DNA of 10,829 nucleotides from Aliarcobacter butzleri (GCA_012522985.1 JAAYJJ010000051.1:1-10829), one strand, 5' to 3'. Numbered from the stretch's first letter, positions 1 through 8,805 are shown. The notes: generated by a model not told the origin, from the letters alone. Translations and numbers: made by a program.

Positions 1-1215
1 CTCTTTAGCTCTTAAACCCATACTTCTATAATGATTTGTATATTGTACATCAGCAGAATAAAGTAGTTTTTGACTTATAATAGGTGAAGAAAATCTATGA
101 TAATGCACCGTTGGTAACTGTTGAAGTGTACGCTTTTTAGTTATTTGAGAGTTAATAGATGAATCTGATATATTTTTATAGTATCTAAAATAAGTACCCA
201 AATAATCTTTATTATCTTTTATAAAATAGTTAAGTTTTGATTCTACTTTTGATGGAGTGGAGTTTTCACTTAGGGTATCAGATAGAGTTTTATACTCAAC
301 ATCTCTTAAAAAATCCAAATCTACATATAAACCATCTTCAAACTCTTGATTTTTATCTGCATATAGATATCTTCTTTCATATAAAAGACCAACACCATAG
401 TGTCTATCATTTTTTAACTCATTTTCTACCTTATATTTATCTTTTTCTTTAAAATATCCACTAGAAATCTCTAGCATAGAGTCAGGACTATCAGCATATC
501 TAAAATAGGCATATAAACCATTTCCTCTTTTAGCACGATGTTGAGGAACTAACTCTATATCCCAGTTATCCTCAGGAGCATAATAAAAAGGTTGCATATA
601 TATAAAGCCCTCACCTTTTGAATATCCAAGTTTTGGTATCAAAAGTCCTGAATGCCTTTTTGTATTTGTATAAACTGCAAAATAAGGAAGATAAAATACA
701 GGAACATCTTTTATATATATTCTATTATTAAATGTATGTAACCAACTATAATCATCACTATGTGAGCCACTACTAAATCGTATGCTCCAATCAGGATTTT
801 GACAATCACAACTTGACATTAAAGAGCTTTCAAAATAGGTATCTTTTTGTTCTGTGCTAACTTGAGCAGACTCTACCCATAGATCATTTTCATATAACAT
901 AAATACAAATTTAGATAGTGATGATACCTCAAACTCAATAAAAGAGTAATCACTTATAGATAGGTTTGAGTTATCTTTTAAGATATTGACATCTTCATAT
1001 AAACTAACTTGATTTTTTGCCTTATCATAAACTACCTTTTTAGCAGTTATATAATAAGTTGGAGAAAACATAACTACATCACCAGTAGCTGTAATAATAT
1101 TGTTATCATACTCTATATTTGTAGCAAATATTTGAAAATTCTCATCATCTTTATCTTTTTTATTTGCACTTAATAGCTGAACTACTATCAATAAAGCAAT
1201 AAGAATTTTACGCAT
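1..1215 (-). CDS. lptD: LPS-assembly outer-membrane protein LptD (N-terminal 405 residues; 3' end outside window)
   Basis: LptD is the outer-membrane translocon that inserts lipopolysaccharide into the outer leaflet, receiving it from the periplasmic Lpt bridge. Translation from ATG at 1215 starts MRKILIALLIVVQLLSA, a Sec signal peptide. Residues about 25-100 form the periplasmic LptA-like (OstA) jellyroll, with the characteristic ATGDVVMFSP...ITAKKVVYD pattern. It is followed by the conserved SSCDCQNPDWSIRF segment, with Cys136 and Cys138 in the position of the N-terminal disulfide cysteines. FYLPYFAVYTNTKRHSGLLI (about 174-193) is the LptD signature at the start of the barrel. The frame stays open to base 1, so the rest of the barrel and the C-terminal cysteines are off the window. 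The start lies inside the RDD gene (8-nt overlap), implying translational coupling; the ribosome binding site is weak. Last gene seen of the 6S-purD-RDD-lptD run. Confidence 0.95.
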   Translation of the reverse strand, partial: MRKILIALLIVVQLLSANKKDKDDENFQIFATNIEYDNNIITATGDVVMFSPTYYITAKKVVYDKAKNQVSLYEDVNILKDNSNLSISDYSFIEFEVSSLSKFVFMLYENDLWVESAQVSTEQKDTYFESSLMSSCDCQNPDWSIRFSSGSHSDDYSWLHTFNNRIYIKDVPVFYLPYFAVYTNTKRHSGLLIPKLGYSKGEGFIYMQPFYYAPEDNWDIELVPQHRAKRGNGLYAYFRYADSPDSMLEISSGYFKEKDKYKVENELKNDRHYGVGLLYERRYLYADKNQEFEDGLYVDLDFLRDVEYKTLSDTLSENSTPSKVESKLNYFIKDNKDYLGTYFRYYKNISDSSINSQITKKRTLQQLPTVHYHRFSSPIISQKLLYSADVQYTNHYRSMGLRAKE

Positions 1216-1651
1216 TTACTACCAAAGTTTTAGCTATTTTTCCATGAAAAGTCTGTTTTCCTTTATCAAAAAAAGCAAATATAAAGCCAAGATAAAAAAA
1301 CATCTCACTTACTATTCTTCCGATAGCTCTAAGTAGAGATCTAGAAAAAGAGACTTTTCCAAAGTTATTATAATCAATCACCCTAATCTTGGCTACTATT
1401 TTACCTAAAGTCGCTCCATAATACCAAACAAAAAAGGTATGATAGGCTACTTTTAAAACTATGATTGGGAAAAGATAATTATTCAAAATTTCCAAAGAAG
1501 CACCTATATCTTCTCCACCTTGCATAATATGATCCCAAAAAATCAATAAAATAACCAAAGTAATCAAAATATCATCAATCACATAGGCTAATAACCTTGA
1601 ACTAAACTTAGCTAGTTTAAGATTTGAAATATCTTCTTGAGTGCTATTCAT
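1208..1651 (-). CDS. RDD family integral membrane protein
   Basis: A 147-residue inner-membrane protein of the RDD family, whose members are small polytopic proteins; some are linked to ion or proton exchange, but no function can be assigned here. Visible family features are FSSRLLAYVIDDILI (Arg19 and the Asp26-Asp27 pair that name the family) in the first membrane segment, a second hydrophobic stretch at about 59-77, the GATLGKIVAKIRVID motif (79-93), a third hydrophobic stretch at about 110-128, and the terminal FDKGKQTFHGKIAKTLVV motif. The length is typical of single-domain RDD proteins. It starts 2 nt after the purD stop and its stop overlaps the lptD start by 8 nt, so it sits inside a translationally coupled purD-RDD-lptD operon. 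The position next to lptD suggests, but does not show, an envelope role. Confidence 0.9.
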   Translation of the reverse strand: MNSTQEDISNLKLAKFSSRLLAYVIDDILITLVILLIFWDHIMQGGEDIGASLEILNNYLFPIIVLKVAYHTFFVWYYGATLGKIVAKIRVIDYNNFGKVSFSRSLLRAIGRIVSEMFFYLGFIFAFFDKGKQTFHGKIAKTLVVNA

Positions 1652-1653
1652 TT

Positions 1654-2919
1654 CTATCTCAAAGCTTGATATGCTATATCTGTTCTACATTTTTTACCAG
1701 CAAAATGCACTTGCCCACAAAGTGCATAAGCTCTATTTCTAGCCTCTTTGATACTCTCTCCAAGTCCAACGCAAACAAGCACTCTACCTCCAATTGCAAA
1801 GAGTTTATCATCTTCTTTACTAACTCCAGCATATGAAATATGTGAATTTTCTTTTAGTACATCATCAACTATTTCATCTACTATAATCTCAGCTGGTTCT
1901 GAGTTACTATATGGATAGTTTTTACTAGCCATTACCACACCAACAGCGTATTTGTTTAAAAACTCTATCTTTAGATTAGCCAAATCTTTGGTTGCACTCT
2001 TATAAAAAAGCTCACTAACAGGAGTTTTAAGTAATGGCATTAGTACCTCACACTCAGGATCTCCAAATCTTACATTAAATTCTAATGTATAAGGTTCACC
2101 ATTTACTACCATAACTCCAACAAAAAGGACACCTTCAAAAGGAGCATTTTCTGCTATCATACCATCTAGTGTTGGGCTAACTACTCTTTGTTTTACTTTT
2201 TCATAAAGCTCATCATCTACTAGAGGTGTTGGAGCATATGCACCCATACCACCAGTATTTGGACCAGTATCACCATCTCCTACTCTTTTGTGATCTTGAG
2301 CAGCTGGAAGAAGTATAAAATCTTTTCCATCACATATAGCAAACATTGATAGCTCATACCCATCTAAAAACTCTTCTATTACTACATTTTTACCAGCATC
2401 ACCAAAAGAGTCTCCACTTAACATATCTTTTGAAGCTTCAATTGCCTCTTTGTGTGTTTGGGCTATAATTACACCCTTTCCAGCACATAGTCCATCAGCT
2501 TTTACTACTATTGGAGGTGTTAGAGTATTTATAAATTCTGTTGCTTTTGTTAGATCATTAGTCTCTATAAATGCAGCTGTTGGGATATTATATTTTTTTA
2601 ATATATTTTTCATATAAACTTTAGAGCCCTCTAGCCTTGCAGCAGCTTTTGAAGGACCAAAAATAACTAAATCATTAGCTTTAAATATATCAACAACACC
2701 ATCAGTCAAAGGTGCTTCTGGACCTACAATAGTTAAGTCTATTTTATTTTCTTTAGCCCATGAAGCAAGAAGAGTATAATCTTTTATATCAATATTAACA
2801 CCAAGTTCACAAGTAGCACCATTACCAGGGCAAAAATATAAATTATGATTTTTTTCTTTGGAGATTGCCAAACCTATAGAGTATTCTCTACCGCCACTTC
2901 CTAATATTAGTATATTCAT
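1654..2919 (-). CDS. purD: Phosphoribosylamine-glycine ligase (GAR synthetase)
   Basis: PurD catalyses the second step of de novo purine synthesis, ATP-dependent ligation of glycine to 5-phosphoribosylamine, in the cytoplasm. The 421-residue product has the full family architecture: N-domain [10 protein letters not shown] (3-12), VGPEAPL (65-71), ATP-grasp core with [13 protein letters not shown] (138-150), [18 protein letters not shown] (207-224) and the metal-binding [10 protein letters not shown] (280-289), then the C-domain with GGRVLVCVG. Length matches the family. The usual GGREHA motif reads GGREYS here, a tolerated-looking change. I chose ATG at 2919 over a TTG one codon upstream because a GAGG Shine-Dalgarno lies 7 nt before it (2930-2927). 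It is about 50 nt downstream of the 6S RNA gene on the same strand, and is probably expressed at least partly by read-through from it; no strong separate promoter is visible. Confidence 0.97.
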   Translation of the reverse strand: MNILILGSGGREYSIGLAISKEKNHNLYFCPGNGATCELGVNIDIKDYTLLASWAKENKIDLTIVGPEAPLTDGVVDIFKANDLVIFGPSKAAARLEGSKVYMKNILKKYNIPTAAFIETNDLTKATEFINTLTPPIVVKADGLCAGKGVIIAQTHKEAIEASKDMLSGDSFGDAGKNVVIEEFLDGYELSMFAICDGKDFILLPAAQDHKRVGDGDTGPNTGGMGAYAPTPLVDDELYEKVKQRVVSPTLDGMIAENAPFEGVLFVGVMVVNGEPYTLEFNVRFGDPECEVLMPLLKTPVSELFYKSATKDLANLKIEFLNKYAVGVVMASKNYPYSNSEPAEIIVDEIVDDVLKENSHISYAGVSKEDDKLFAIGGRVLVCVGLGESIKEARNRAYALCGQVHFAGKKCRTDIAYQALR

Positions 2920-2941
2920 CAAAGAACCTCATTTAACATAA

Positions 2942-2965
2942 AAAATAATTAACCCAAAAATGGGT
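2942..2965 (-). terminator. Short hairpin plus U-rich tail after 6S RNA
   Basis: On the minus strand ACCCA-TTTT-TGGGT (2965-2951) forms a perfect 5-bp stem with a 4-nt loop, followed by an AT-rich tail ending in a T run. It lies just after the closing stem of the 6S RNA and about 30 nt before purD. The stem is short, so it is probably a leaky terminator or a 3'-end processing signal that lets some transcription continue into purD. Confidence 0.5.
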
Positions 2966-2966
2966 A

Positions 2967-3149
2967 TATATTTAGTCCCAAGCAGGCGATAACCACTAAA
3001 GTGGCCCTAAAAGCCAAAATTTGCAGACTGAGAACTTCTTTAGGAACTGCTTCTATGAACGTTGCACACCGAAGTAACTACAAATCCACAATAAACATAT
3101 TATCGGACCCTCAAAGTGTGGAAATCCCGCTTTGCCCAGAACAAAATAT
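2967..3149 (-). ncRNA. ssrS: 6S RNA (RNA polymerase-binding regulatory RNA)
   Basis: 6S RNA binds housekeeping RNA polymerase by mimicking an open promoter and down-regulates transcription in stationary phase. The roughly 183-nt transcript is richer in G+C than its surroundings and follows the E. coli 6S RNA (compared from memory) in order: GCAAAGCGGG on the 5' arm (E. coli GCAAGCGGG), then GAGGGUCCGAUA (E. coli GAGCCGAUA), and on the 3' side AGGGCCAC-UUUA-GUGGUU, a small hairpin beside the central bubble, followed by AUCGCCUGC (E. coli ACAGCCUGC). The ends pair: UAUUUUGUUCUGGG with CUUGGGACUAAAUA, including G-U pairs, then GCGGGAU with AUCGCCUGC with bulges. That gives the closing stem, central bubble and terminal arm of the family. 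Location upstream of purD is, as I recall, also seen for 6S RNA in other Campylobacterota. Ends are estimated from the -10 box and the stem. Confidence 0.9.
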
Positions 3150-3156
3150 TAGTCAT

Positions 3157-3162
3157 ATTATA
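3157..3162 (-). promoter_or_regulatory. -10 box of the 6S RNA promoter
   Basis: A consensus TATAAT on the minus strand ends 7-8 nt before the predicted 6S RNA 5' end (about 3149). No good TTGACA-like -35 box lies 16-18 nt upstream (the hexamer there is GTTATA). That fits the Campylobacterota vegetative promoters, which generally lack a conserved -35 and use AT-rich upstream sequence. The box lies just after the hemD stop codon, with no terminator between them, so hemD-operon transcripts may also read into this gene. Confidence 0.7.
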
Positions 3163-3184
3163 TCTAACTATTTATTAATTATAA

Positions 3185-3808
3185 CTATATTTTAGCAAGT
3201 TTTATGCACTCTTTTATAGAAGTTTGTGGAGATATTTGATATTTCCACCCTTTTGGTATATATTTAGCTGTAGTTTTACCTATACAAATAGCCCTATTAG
3301 ACTCATCCCATGTAAAGTTTTTCAAAAAACACTCTATTGTAGAAGGTGAAGTAAAAATAATAGTTGAATTAGATTTTATATCAAAATTATCTATTATCTT
3401 ACATTTTGTCTCATATGCTATATAAGAAACAAGATCTATGTTATTTTCTTTTAATATACTCTCTAAATTTGATACTACACTAGAAGCTCTTAGATATAAT
3501 ATTTTTTTATTTTTTAAAAGAGGTATTAACTCATAAGCATAATCATTGCCATGCCCACTAGCTCGTGTAAATACAACATTTGCATTTAAGTTATTAAGAT
3601 AAGTTGTTGTTGGAGTTGCTATAGAGTAAATTGGTATATTTTTCCACTTATGAGTACTTTGTTCCAATGCTCTAACACTATTTTTAGAAGTTACAACTAT
3701 AGCATCAAAAAGATCTAAATCTAAAGTTATATCTTTATATAGAGTTTCAAGTAAAGGGAGATTAACAACTCCCTCATACTTGTATTCATCATTTGTAAGA
3801 TAGATCAT
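3185..3808 (-). CDS. hemD: Uroporphyrinogen-III synthase
   Basis: HemD closes hydroxymethylbilane with inversion of ring D to give uroporphyrinogen III, the precursor of heme and siroheme. The family is very divergent, but the 207-residue product shows its landmarks: [12 protein letters not shown] (38-49), ILYLRAS (103-109), the VSYIAYET strand at about 127-134 with the conserved interdomain tyrosine, [13 protein letters not shown] (150-162), AICIGKTTA (173-181) and a C-terminal [11 protein letters not shown] (192-202). Length is slightly below the usual 240-260, as in related short versions. ATG at 3808 overlaps the guaA stop in an ATGA junction and is preferred; a GTG two codons upstream (3814) is the alternative. 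Pairing with guaA suggests operon convenience rather than a shared pathway. Confidence 0.85.
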   Translation of the reverse strand: MIYLTNDEYKYEGVVNLPLLETLYKDITLDLDLFDAIVVTSKNSVRALEQSTHKWKNIPIYSIATPTTTYLNNLNANVVFTRASGHGNDYAYELIPLLKNKKILYLRASSVVSNLESILKENNIDLVSYIAYETKCKIIDNFDIKSNSTIIFTSPSTIECFLKNFTWDESNRAICIGKTTAKYIPKGWKYQISPQTSIKECIKLAKI

Positions 3809-5340
3809 TCCCACTCTATAGTTGCAGGTGGTTTTGAACTTATATCATATACTACTCTATTGATTCCATCAACTTCATTTATTATTCTTCTACTCATAGT
3901 CTCTAGTACATCATGAGGAATATGTGCAAATGTAGCAGTCATTCCATCAGTAGCATCTACTATTCTAACACAAATAGTATTTTCATAAGTTCTATTATCA
4001 CCCATAACACCAACAGATTTTACATTTAAAAGTACTGTAAATGCTTGCCAAGTTTTATCATAATACCCACTTGCTTTTAAAACATCAAGCATAATAACAT
4101 CAGCTTTTCTTAAGATCTCTAAATCATCTTTATTTACATCACCCATTATTCTTATAGCTAGTCCAGGACCAGGGAATGGATGACGAGCTAACATATCTTT
4201 AGGAAGTCCTAGTTCACTACCAAGAACTCTAACTTCATCTTTAAAAACCTCTCTTAAAGGTTCAATAAGCTCAAATGTCATCCAATCAGGAAGTCCGCCT
4301 ACATTGTGGTGTGATTTTATAGTTTTGCTAGGACCTTTAACTGAAACTGATTCTATAACATCAGTATATAGTGTTCCTTGAGCTAAGTATTTAATACCAT
4401 CAAACTTTTTAGCCTCTATATCAAAAACCTCAATAAAAGTCTCACCTATAATTTTTCTTTTTGTTTCAGGATCTACAACTCCAGCTAAACGGCTTAAAAA
4501 TATTTCACTTGCATCTACTGTAATAAGATCTATACCTCTACTTTTGAACATAGCTTCAACTTGTTCTCTTTCGTTAGCTCTTAGCAATCCATGATCTACA
4601 AAAACAGGGATTAACTGATCACCTATAGCTTCAGATAAAAGTGTAGCAACTACAGAGCTATCAACTCCTCCACTTACCCCACATAAAACCTTATCTGTTC
4701 CTACTTTTTCTTTGATTTTATTGATCTGCTCTTTAGCAAAGCTCCCCATATTCCAAACACTTTCGCAGTTACATATATATTTTGCAAAGTTTTTAAGTAG
4801 TTTCGAGCCACATTGGCTATGTGCTACTTCTGGGTGAAACTGAAACGCATAGATATTTTTTTCTTTATTTGCAATAGCAGCATGTGGAGAGTTATCACTA
4901 GTAGCAATAGTTTCAAACCCTTGTGGTAGATTTTCAACTCTATCTGCATGACTCATCCAAACTATTTGATTATCATCTGTATCTGTAAAAATAGCACTTT
5001 CATTTGTAAAGCTTAATTTAGCTTTGCCATATTCATGCTGTTTTGCTGGTATTACACTTCCACCTAGTATATGTGTAATTATCTGCATACCATAACAAAT
5101 ACCCAAAATCGGTATATTTAGAGAAAAAATCTCTTCACTTACTATATATGCATCTTGTGCATATACAGATGCTGGACCACCAGATAAAATAATACCTTTT
5201 GGAGTTCTTGCTTTAATATCTTCTATTTTTTCATTATATGGTACTATTTCACTATATACACCATTTTCTCTTAGTTTCCTAGCTATTAACTGTGTATATT
5301 GAGATCCAAAATCCAATACTAAAATTGGTACATGATTCAT
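3805..5340 (-). CDS. guaA: GMP synthase (glutamine-hydrolysing)
   Basis: GuaA converts XMP to GMP using ATP and glutamine-derived ammonia. The 511-residue protein is full length. It has an N-terminal class I glutamine amidotransferase domain with GICYGMQ (catalytic Cys82) and the catalytic His169/Glu171 in [10 protein letters not shown]. The ATP pyrophosphatase domain has the P-loop GVSGGVDSS (221-229), then [15 protein letters not shown] and [10 protein letters not shown]. The C-terminal dimerisation domain ends in KPPATIEWE, the canonical GuaA terminus. ATG at 5340 is preceded by AAAGGAC (Shine-Dalgarno) inside the nadB end, and the nadB stop overlaps it as ATGA, so translation is probably coupled. 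The hemD start overlaps its own stop the same way. Confidence 0.98.
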   Translation of the reverse strand: MNHVPILVLDFGSQYTQLIARKLRENGVYSEIVPYNEKIEDIKARTPKGIILSGGPASVYAQDAYIVSEEIFSLNIPILGICYGMQIITHILGGSVIPAKQHEYGKAKLSFTNESAIFTDTDDNQIVWMSHADRVENLPQGFETIATSDNSPHAAIANKEKNIYAFQFHPEVAHSQCGSKLLKNFAKYICNCESVWNMGSFAKEQINKIKEKVGTDKVLCGVSGGVDSSVVATLLSEAIGDQLIPVFVDHGLLRANEREQVEAMFKSRGIDLITVDASEIFLSRLAGVVDPETKRKIIGETFIEVFDIEAKKFDGIKYLAQGTLYTDVIESVSVKGPSKTIKSHHNVGGLPDWMTFELIEPLREVFKDEVRVLGSELGLPKDMLARHPFPGPGLAIRIMGDVNKDDLEILRKADVIMLDVLKASGYYDKTWQAFTVLLNVKSVGVMGDNRTYENTICVRIVDATDGMTATFAHIPHDVLETMSRRIINEVDGINRVVYDISSKPPATIEWE

Positions 5341-6794
5341 TTTTGTCCTTTTTTTATAATATAATGAGCCCCTAATGACTCTTTTCTATTTAATGCTGCT
5401 TCTAAAATAGATTTTGCCGTAAGTAACCTTAAATAAAGCAATCTTCCTATTTTTTGTTCTAAAAAATTATTTACTGTATCTAGAGCTAATTGCAACTCCT
5501 CTTTTGTTCTTATGATAGCTGCATACTTCCACATAATCTCTCTTAGTTCATTTTTAATAGGTTTATCTATTGGTTTTTGTAGAGTATGATACCTAACCAA
5601 TGAGTTATATTTTGAAGGATCTATTAAAAAATTATTTTTCAAAGAGTCCATAACAGCTATTTTTGAAAAAACAAGTCCTTCAAGTAAAGAGTTACTAGCT
5701 AATCTATTTGCCCCATGAACACCAGTACAAGCAGCCTCACCTATTGCATATAGATTTTTCATTCCTTTTACTTTGCCATCTAAGTTTGTTTCTATTCCAC
5801 CCATAGTATAGTGAAATGCTGGTGAAATAGGAACCCTTTCAAAAGGTAGCTCAAATCCAAACTCTTTTAGATTTTTGTAAATATTTGGAAATCTTTTTTT
5901 AAAAAACTCTTTTTTAAAGTTTTTAAAAGATAAATAAACTTGAGAACCTGTTTTTTGATGATAATCAAAAATAGCCCTACTTACTACATCTCTAGGTGCA
6001 AGTTCTCCATCTTTATGATAATCAAATAAAAATCTTCTACCCTCTTCATCTTCTATTTCAGCCCCCTCACCTCTTAGAGCTTCACTTAAAAGTGGTTTTC
6101 TAGCAAATGATGTTTTAGTAAAAACTGTTGGATGAAATTGCATCATCTCCATATCTTTTAAGGTAATCCCTTTTTCTAAACAAATACCTTGAATATCACC
6201 TGAAACTGTAGTAGAGTTTGTATGATATTTATATATAGATCCTATTCCACCACTAGCTATAATAGTATTGTGTGCATATACTACTCTTTGTGCCTCTCCT
6301 GTTCTTATAACTGCTCCATAACATATATCATCTTGTATCAAAAGATCAATAACAATAGAATCAGTTACTACTTCATGTGGACATGATTCTAGCAAAAAAA
6401 GATGAAGCATCCTTCCTGTTGCATCTCCATCAGCATGTAAAATCCTACTTCTACTATGGGCTGCTTCTTTTGTAAAGGCTAGTTCACCACTTTCAGTTTT
6501 ATCAAAAATAAAACCTTTAGATATAAGATCTTTTATTGTCTCTAGTGATGTTGTACTTAGTTTTTTAACTGCTTCAAAATCATTTAGTCTAGCTCCTGCT
6601 TCAATAGTATCTTCTATATGTGAAGGAATATCATCTTCATTAATAGCAGTTGCTATACCGCCTTGTGCCCAAAAAGTATTACACTCCCAAGGAGACTTTT
6701 TACATACTAATAAAACTTTTTTATCTTCAGGAATATAATTAGCCGCACTAAGTCCAGCAACACCTGTACCTATTATAATATAATCATAAATCAT
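5337..6794 (-). CDS. nadB: L-aspartate oxidase
   Basis: NadB is the FAD-dependent oxidase (or fumarate-linked dehydrogenase) that turns L-aspartate into iminoaspartate, the substrate NadA uses to make quinolinate for NAD. From ATG at 6794 the product is 485 residues: the FAD-binding [13 protein letters not shown] (6-18), [12 protein letters not shown] (39-50), the substrate-site segment [19 protein letters not shown] (109-127), [24 protein letters not shown], and the C-terminal FAD motif [20 protein letters not shown]. It is shorter than the E. coli enzyme (about 540), mainly at the C-terminal helical domain. A longer reading from 6833 would add 13 residues with no family match and would run into the upstream lipoprotein gene, so I reject it. 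The start overlaps that gene's end by 11 nt; its stop overlaps the guaA start by 4 nt. nadA is not in the window. Confidence 0.96.
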   Translation of the reverse strand: MIYDYIIIGTGVAGLSAANYIPEDKKVLLVCKKSPWECNTFWAQGGIATAINEDDIPSHIEDTIEAGARLNDFEAVKKLSTTSLETIKDLISKGFIFDKTESGELAFTKEAAHSRSRILHADGDATGRMLHLFLLESCPHEVVTDSIVIDLLIQDDICYGAVIRTGEAQRVVYAHNTIIASGGIGSIYKYHTNSTTVSGDIQGICLEKGITLKDMEMMQFHPTVFTKTSFARKPLLSEALRGEGAEIEDEEGRRFLFDYHKDGELAPRDVVSRAIFDYHQKTGSQVYLSFKNFKKEFFKKRFPNIYKNLKEFGFELPFERVPISPAFHYTMGGIETNLDGKVKGMKNLYAIGEAACTGVHGANRLASNSLLEGLVFSKIAVMDSLKNNFLIDPSKYNSLVRYHTLQKPIDKPIKNELREIMWKYAAIIRTKEELQLALDTVNNFLEQKIGRLLYLRLLTAKSILEAALNRKESLGAHYIIKKGQK

Positions 6795-6897
6795 CGTTAC
6801 TCTCTTTATAACTAGGTGGAGCTTTATAACCACAACCCAAGATTGATGTACTTATGAATAAGGCCAATAAAAAATAGATTATAAGTTTTTTATTCAT
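6784..6897 (-). CDS. Very small LptM (YifL)-like lipoprotein
   Basis: A 37-residue ORF: MNKKLIIYFLLALFISTS, then lipobox ILGC with Cys22, then mature [16 protein letters not shown]. The charged start, hydrophobic core and lipobox are a complete lipoprotein signal. The mature start CGYKAPP resembles the CGxKGPL motif of LptM/YifL, a small outer-membrane lipoprotein that in E. coli binds the LptD/LptE translocon and aids LptD disulfide maturation. The mature part would be only 16 residues. An AAGG sequence lies about 8 nt before the ATG, and the gene ends 11 nt inside nadB (ATG...TTTATGA), so it is the first gene of the lipoprotein-nadB-guaA-hemD run and probably couples translation into nadB. 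That the ORF is real is well supported; the LptM role is inference from the short motif. Confidence 0.75.
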   Translation of the reverse strand: MNKKLIIYFLLALFISTSILGCGYKAPPSYKESNDDL

Positions 6898-6927
6898 TAG
6901 TGTGCCTTTTTTCTTTTTAATATCAAA

Positions 6928-6954
6928 ATTTTATCTAAAAAAAACTTATATCAA
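6928..6954 (-). promoter_or_regulatory. Candidate promoter for lipoprotein-nadB-guaA-hemD
   Basis: On the minus strand TTGATA (6954-6949) and TAAAAT (6933-6928) are separated by 15 nt, about 30 nt before the lipoprotein start codon. The spacing is slightly short and the region is AT-rich, so chance resemblance is likely enough to keep this tentative. Confidence 0.35.
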
Positions 6955-7002
6955 ATTAAAGTTTGTAACAAAAACAAGAGTATCTTGATAAAAAGGTACA
7001 AT

Positions 7003-7022
7003 TAGTTTTCTATTTAAAACTA
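7003..7022. promoter_or_regulatory. Palindrome in the divergent spacer (possible operator)
   Basis: TAGTTTT (7003-7009) and AAAACTA (7016-7022) form a perfect 7-bp inverted repeat with a 6-nt spacer, in the 169-bp gap between the divergently transcribed lipoprotein-nadB operon and the glycine-zipper gene. It is 44 nt before the plus-strand start codon, where an operator could act. No recognised regulator box is matched and AT richness makes such repeats common. A TACAAT at 7041-7046 is a possible -10 for the plus-strand gene. Confidence 0.25.
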
Positions 7023-7066
7023 TCTTAATCAAAAATCTATTACAATAATATAAAAAAGGATAGGTT

Positions 7067-7594
7067 ATGAAAAAGCTATTTAAAAGTGTCGCTATCTTGT
7101 CAGCTTTTATTTTAGGGAGTAGTTCTGTGGCTGCGGCTGAAACTGTAACTATAAAGGTAACTGAGCAAACTGCTATTAGTAAGCCTTTTACTCAAAAAAT
7201 AAAAACTGGTGAGAGATGCTATGAAGATACTGTTGAAGTTTTGGTAGATTGTGGTAGTGCTGATACAAATAGTATAGGTATAGATACTCTAGTAGGAGCT
7301 ACTTTGGGTGTTGTTGTTGGACATCAAATAGGTAAAGGTAGCGGTAAAGATGCTGCTAAGATAATAGGTGGTTTAGGTGGTGGTTATATAGCTAACCAAC
7401 AAAGAGCAAACAAAAAATGTAAATCTTACAATCAAGTAACAAGATGTGAACCAGTTTATGAGTATGTTACTGAAGATAAAGTTGTAGGTTATAGAAATTG
7501 TGGTGAATACAATGGACAAAAAATCTGTAAAGAGTCTTCAACACCACTTGATACTATAACAATTTCAATTACACAAACAATTACAGTTCATTAA
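7067..7594 (+). CDS. Secreted glycine-zipper 2TM (YcfJ-like) envelope protein
   Basis: A 175-residue exported protein of unknown precise role. Residues 1-24 (MKKLFKSVAILSAFILGSSSVAAA) are a Sec signal peptide without a lipobox, so the mature protein is not lipidated. Residues about 77-109 are a glycine-zipper hairpin: GATLGVVVGHQIGKGSGKDA then IGGLGGGYIAN, the Rickettsia 17-kDa-antigen/2TM fold that packs into the outer membrane. The C-terminal part, with KVVGYRNCGEYNGQKICKE and a run of alternating Ile/Thr at the end, resembles E. coli YcfJ. Six cysteines (51, 62, 118, 127, 145, 154) could form disulfides in the periplasm. AAAGGA lies 6 nt before the ATG. It is 31 nt upstream of the aminotransferase gene with no terminator between, so the two may be co-transcribed. 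YcfJ-type proteins are often stress-linked; this is family knowledge, not shown here. Confidence 0.85.
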   Translation: MKKLFKSVAILSAFILGSSSVAAAETVTIKVTEQTAISKPFTQKIKTGERCYEDTVEVLVDCGSADTNSIGIDTLVGATLGVVVGHQIGKGSGKDAAKIIGGLGGGYIANQQRANKKCKSYNQVTRCEPVYEYVTEDKVVGYRNCGEYNGQKICKESSTPLDTITISITQTITVH

Positions 7595-7625
7595 ACAATA
7601 TAATTAATAACAAAAGGGTAAATAT

Positions 7626-8798
7626 ATGGTATTATCAAAAAGAGTTAATGTTTTGTCTGAGTCTATGACAATTGCTATATCTTCATTAGCAAGAGATTTA
7701 AAAGCTAGTGGTAAAGATATCCTTAGTTTTTCTGCTGGAGAGCCTGATTTTGATACTCCAAACAAAATCAAACAAGCTGCTATTGAAGCTTTGAATAAAG
7801 GTATGACTAAATATACAGCGGTGGAGGGGACATTAGAGTGTAGAAAAGCAATTGCTGCTAAGCTAAAAAGAGAAAATGGCTTAGAGTATCTACCTAGTAA
7901 TATTGTGGTTAATGTTGGTGCTAAGCACTCTTTATTTAATCTTTTTCAAGCAGTGGTAGAAGTTGGTGATGAAGTTATAATACCAGCTCCATATTGGGTA
8001 ACCTATCCAGAACTTGTACTTTATAGTGGGGGAAAACCTATTATTATACAAACAACTGATGAGAGTGGATTTAAAATAACAGCTTCACAACTTCAAGAGG
8101 CTATAACACCTAAAACAAAAATGTTAGTTCTAACAAGTCCTTCAAACCCTACAGGTGCAGTTTATACAAAAGATGAACTAGAAAGTATTGCCAAAGTATT
8201 AAAAGGTACAAATATCATTATAGCAAGTGATGAAATGTATGAAAAGCTATTATTTGATGGTAGTTCTTTTACAGCAACAGCAAGTATAAGTGAAGATATG
8301 TATCAAAGAACAGTTACTATCAATGGACTAAGCAAAAGTGTAGCTATGACTGGATGGAGATTTGGGTATCTTGCTTCACCAAACAAAGAGCTAATAGATG
8401 CTATAAACAAACTACAAAGTCAAAGTACTTCAAATATTAACTCTATCACACAATATGCAGCAATAACTGCTTTAAATGGTGAAGTTGATGATGATATAGA
8501 GGCTATGAGGGTTGAGTTTGAAAAAAGAAGAAATCTAGCTTATGATATGCTTACTAAAATAGAAGGATTAAGTGTAGTTAAGCCTAGTGGAGCATTTTAT
8601 CTTTTTGTAAATATTAAAAATATAGAACAAGATAGTATGAAGTTTTGTAAAGAGCTTTTAGAAGATAGCGGTGTAGCAGTAGTTCCAGGGATTGGATTTG
8701 GTATGGATGGATATTTTAGACTCTCTTTTGCAACTGATGAAAAGTCTATAATAGAAGGAATTAATAGAATAGAAAAATTCGTAAACTCCAAAAGATAA
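7626..8798 (+). CDS. aspC: Class I (subgroup Ib) aspartate aminotransferase, PLP-dependent
   Basis: A 390-residue fold-type I aminotransferase that most likely interconverts aspartate and oxaloacetate with 2-oxoglutarate/glutamate as partner. Family marks: FSAGEPDFDTP (35-45), TKYTAVEGTLECRKAIA with the Ib-type glycine turn, PAPYWVTYPE (120-129), SPSNPTGAVY with Asn174, ASDEMYEKLLF with PLP-ring Asp202 and Tyr205, SKSVAMTGWRFGY with Schiff-base Lys237 and phosphate-binding Arg245, and a C-terminal YFRLSFATD carrying the carboxylate-binding arginine. Length is normal. Some Ib enzymes also accept prephenate or aromatic substrates, so exact specificity is open. AAAAGGG precedes the ATG by about 8 nt. 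The gene ends 9 nt before the first palindrome of the array. Aspartate links it metabolically to nadB, but they are on opposite strands. Confidence 0.93.
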   Translation: MVLSKRVNVLSESMTIAISSLARDLKASGKDILSFSAGEPDFDTPNKIKQAAIEALNKGMTKYTAVEGTLECRKAIAAKLKRENGLEYLPSNIVVNVGAKHSLFNLFQAVVEVGDEVIIPAPYWVTYPELVLYSGGKPIIIQTTDESGFKITASQLQEAITPKTKMLVLTSPSNPTGAVYTKDELESIAKVLKGTNIIIASDEMYEKLLFDGSSFTATASISEDMYQRTVTINGLSKSVAMTGWRFGYLASPNKELIDAINKLQSQSTSNINSITQYAAITALNGEVDDDIEAMRVEFEKRRNLAYDMLTKIEGLSVVKPSGAFYLFVNIKNIEQDSMKFCKELLEDSGVAVVPGIGFGMDGYFRLSFATDEKSIIEGINRIEKFVNSKR

Positions 8799-8805
8799 TC
8801 ATATA

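Noticed and set aside
237..452. Plus-strand ORF of 71 codons
   Set aside because: It is antisense within lptD, whose frame is clearly coding; no start signal or family resemblance.
1624..1836. Plus-strand ORF of 70 codons over the purD/RDD junction
   Set aside because: Antisense shadow of purD and RDD.
2967..3149. Riboswitch leader of purD (for example a purine aptamer)
   Set aside because: The sequence order and end pairing match 6S RNA; I see no purine-riboswitch core, and a terminator-like hairpin separates it from purD.
3001..3195. 64-codon plus-strand ORF between hemD and purD
   Set aside because: It lies antisense to the 6S RNA gene, has no ribosome binding site worth noting and no recognisable protein features.
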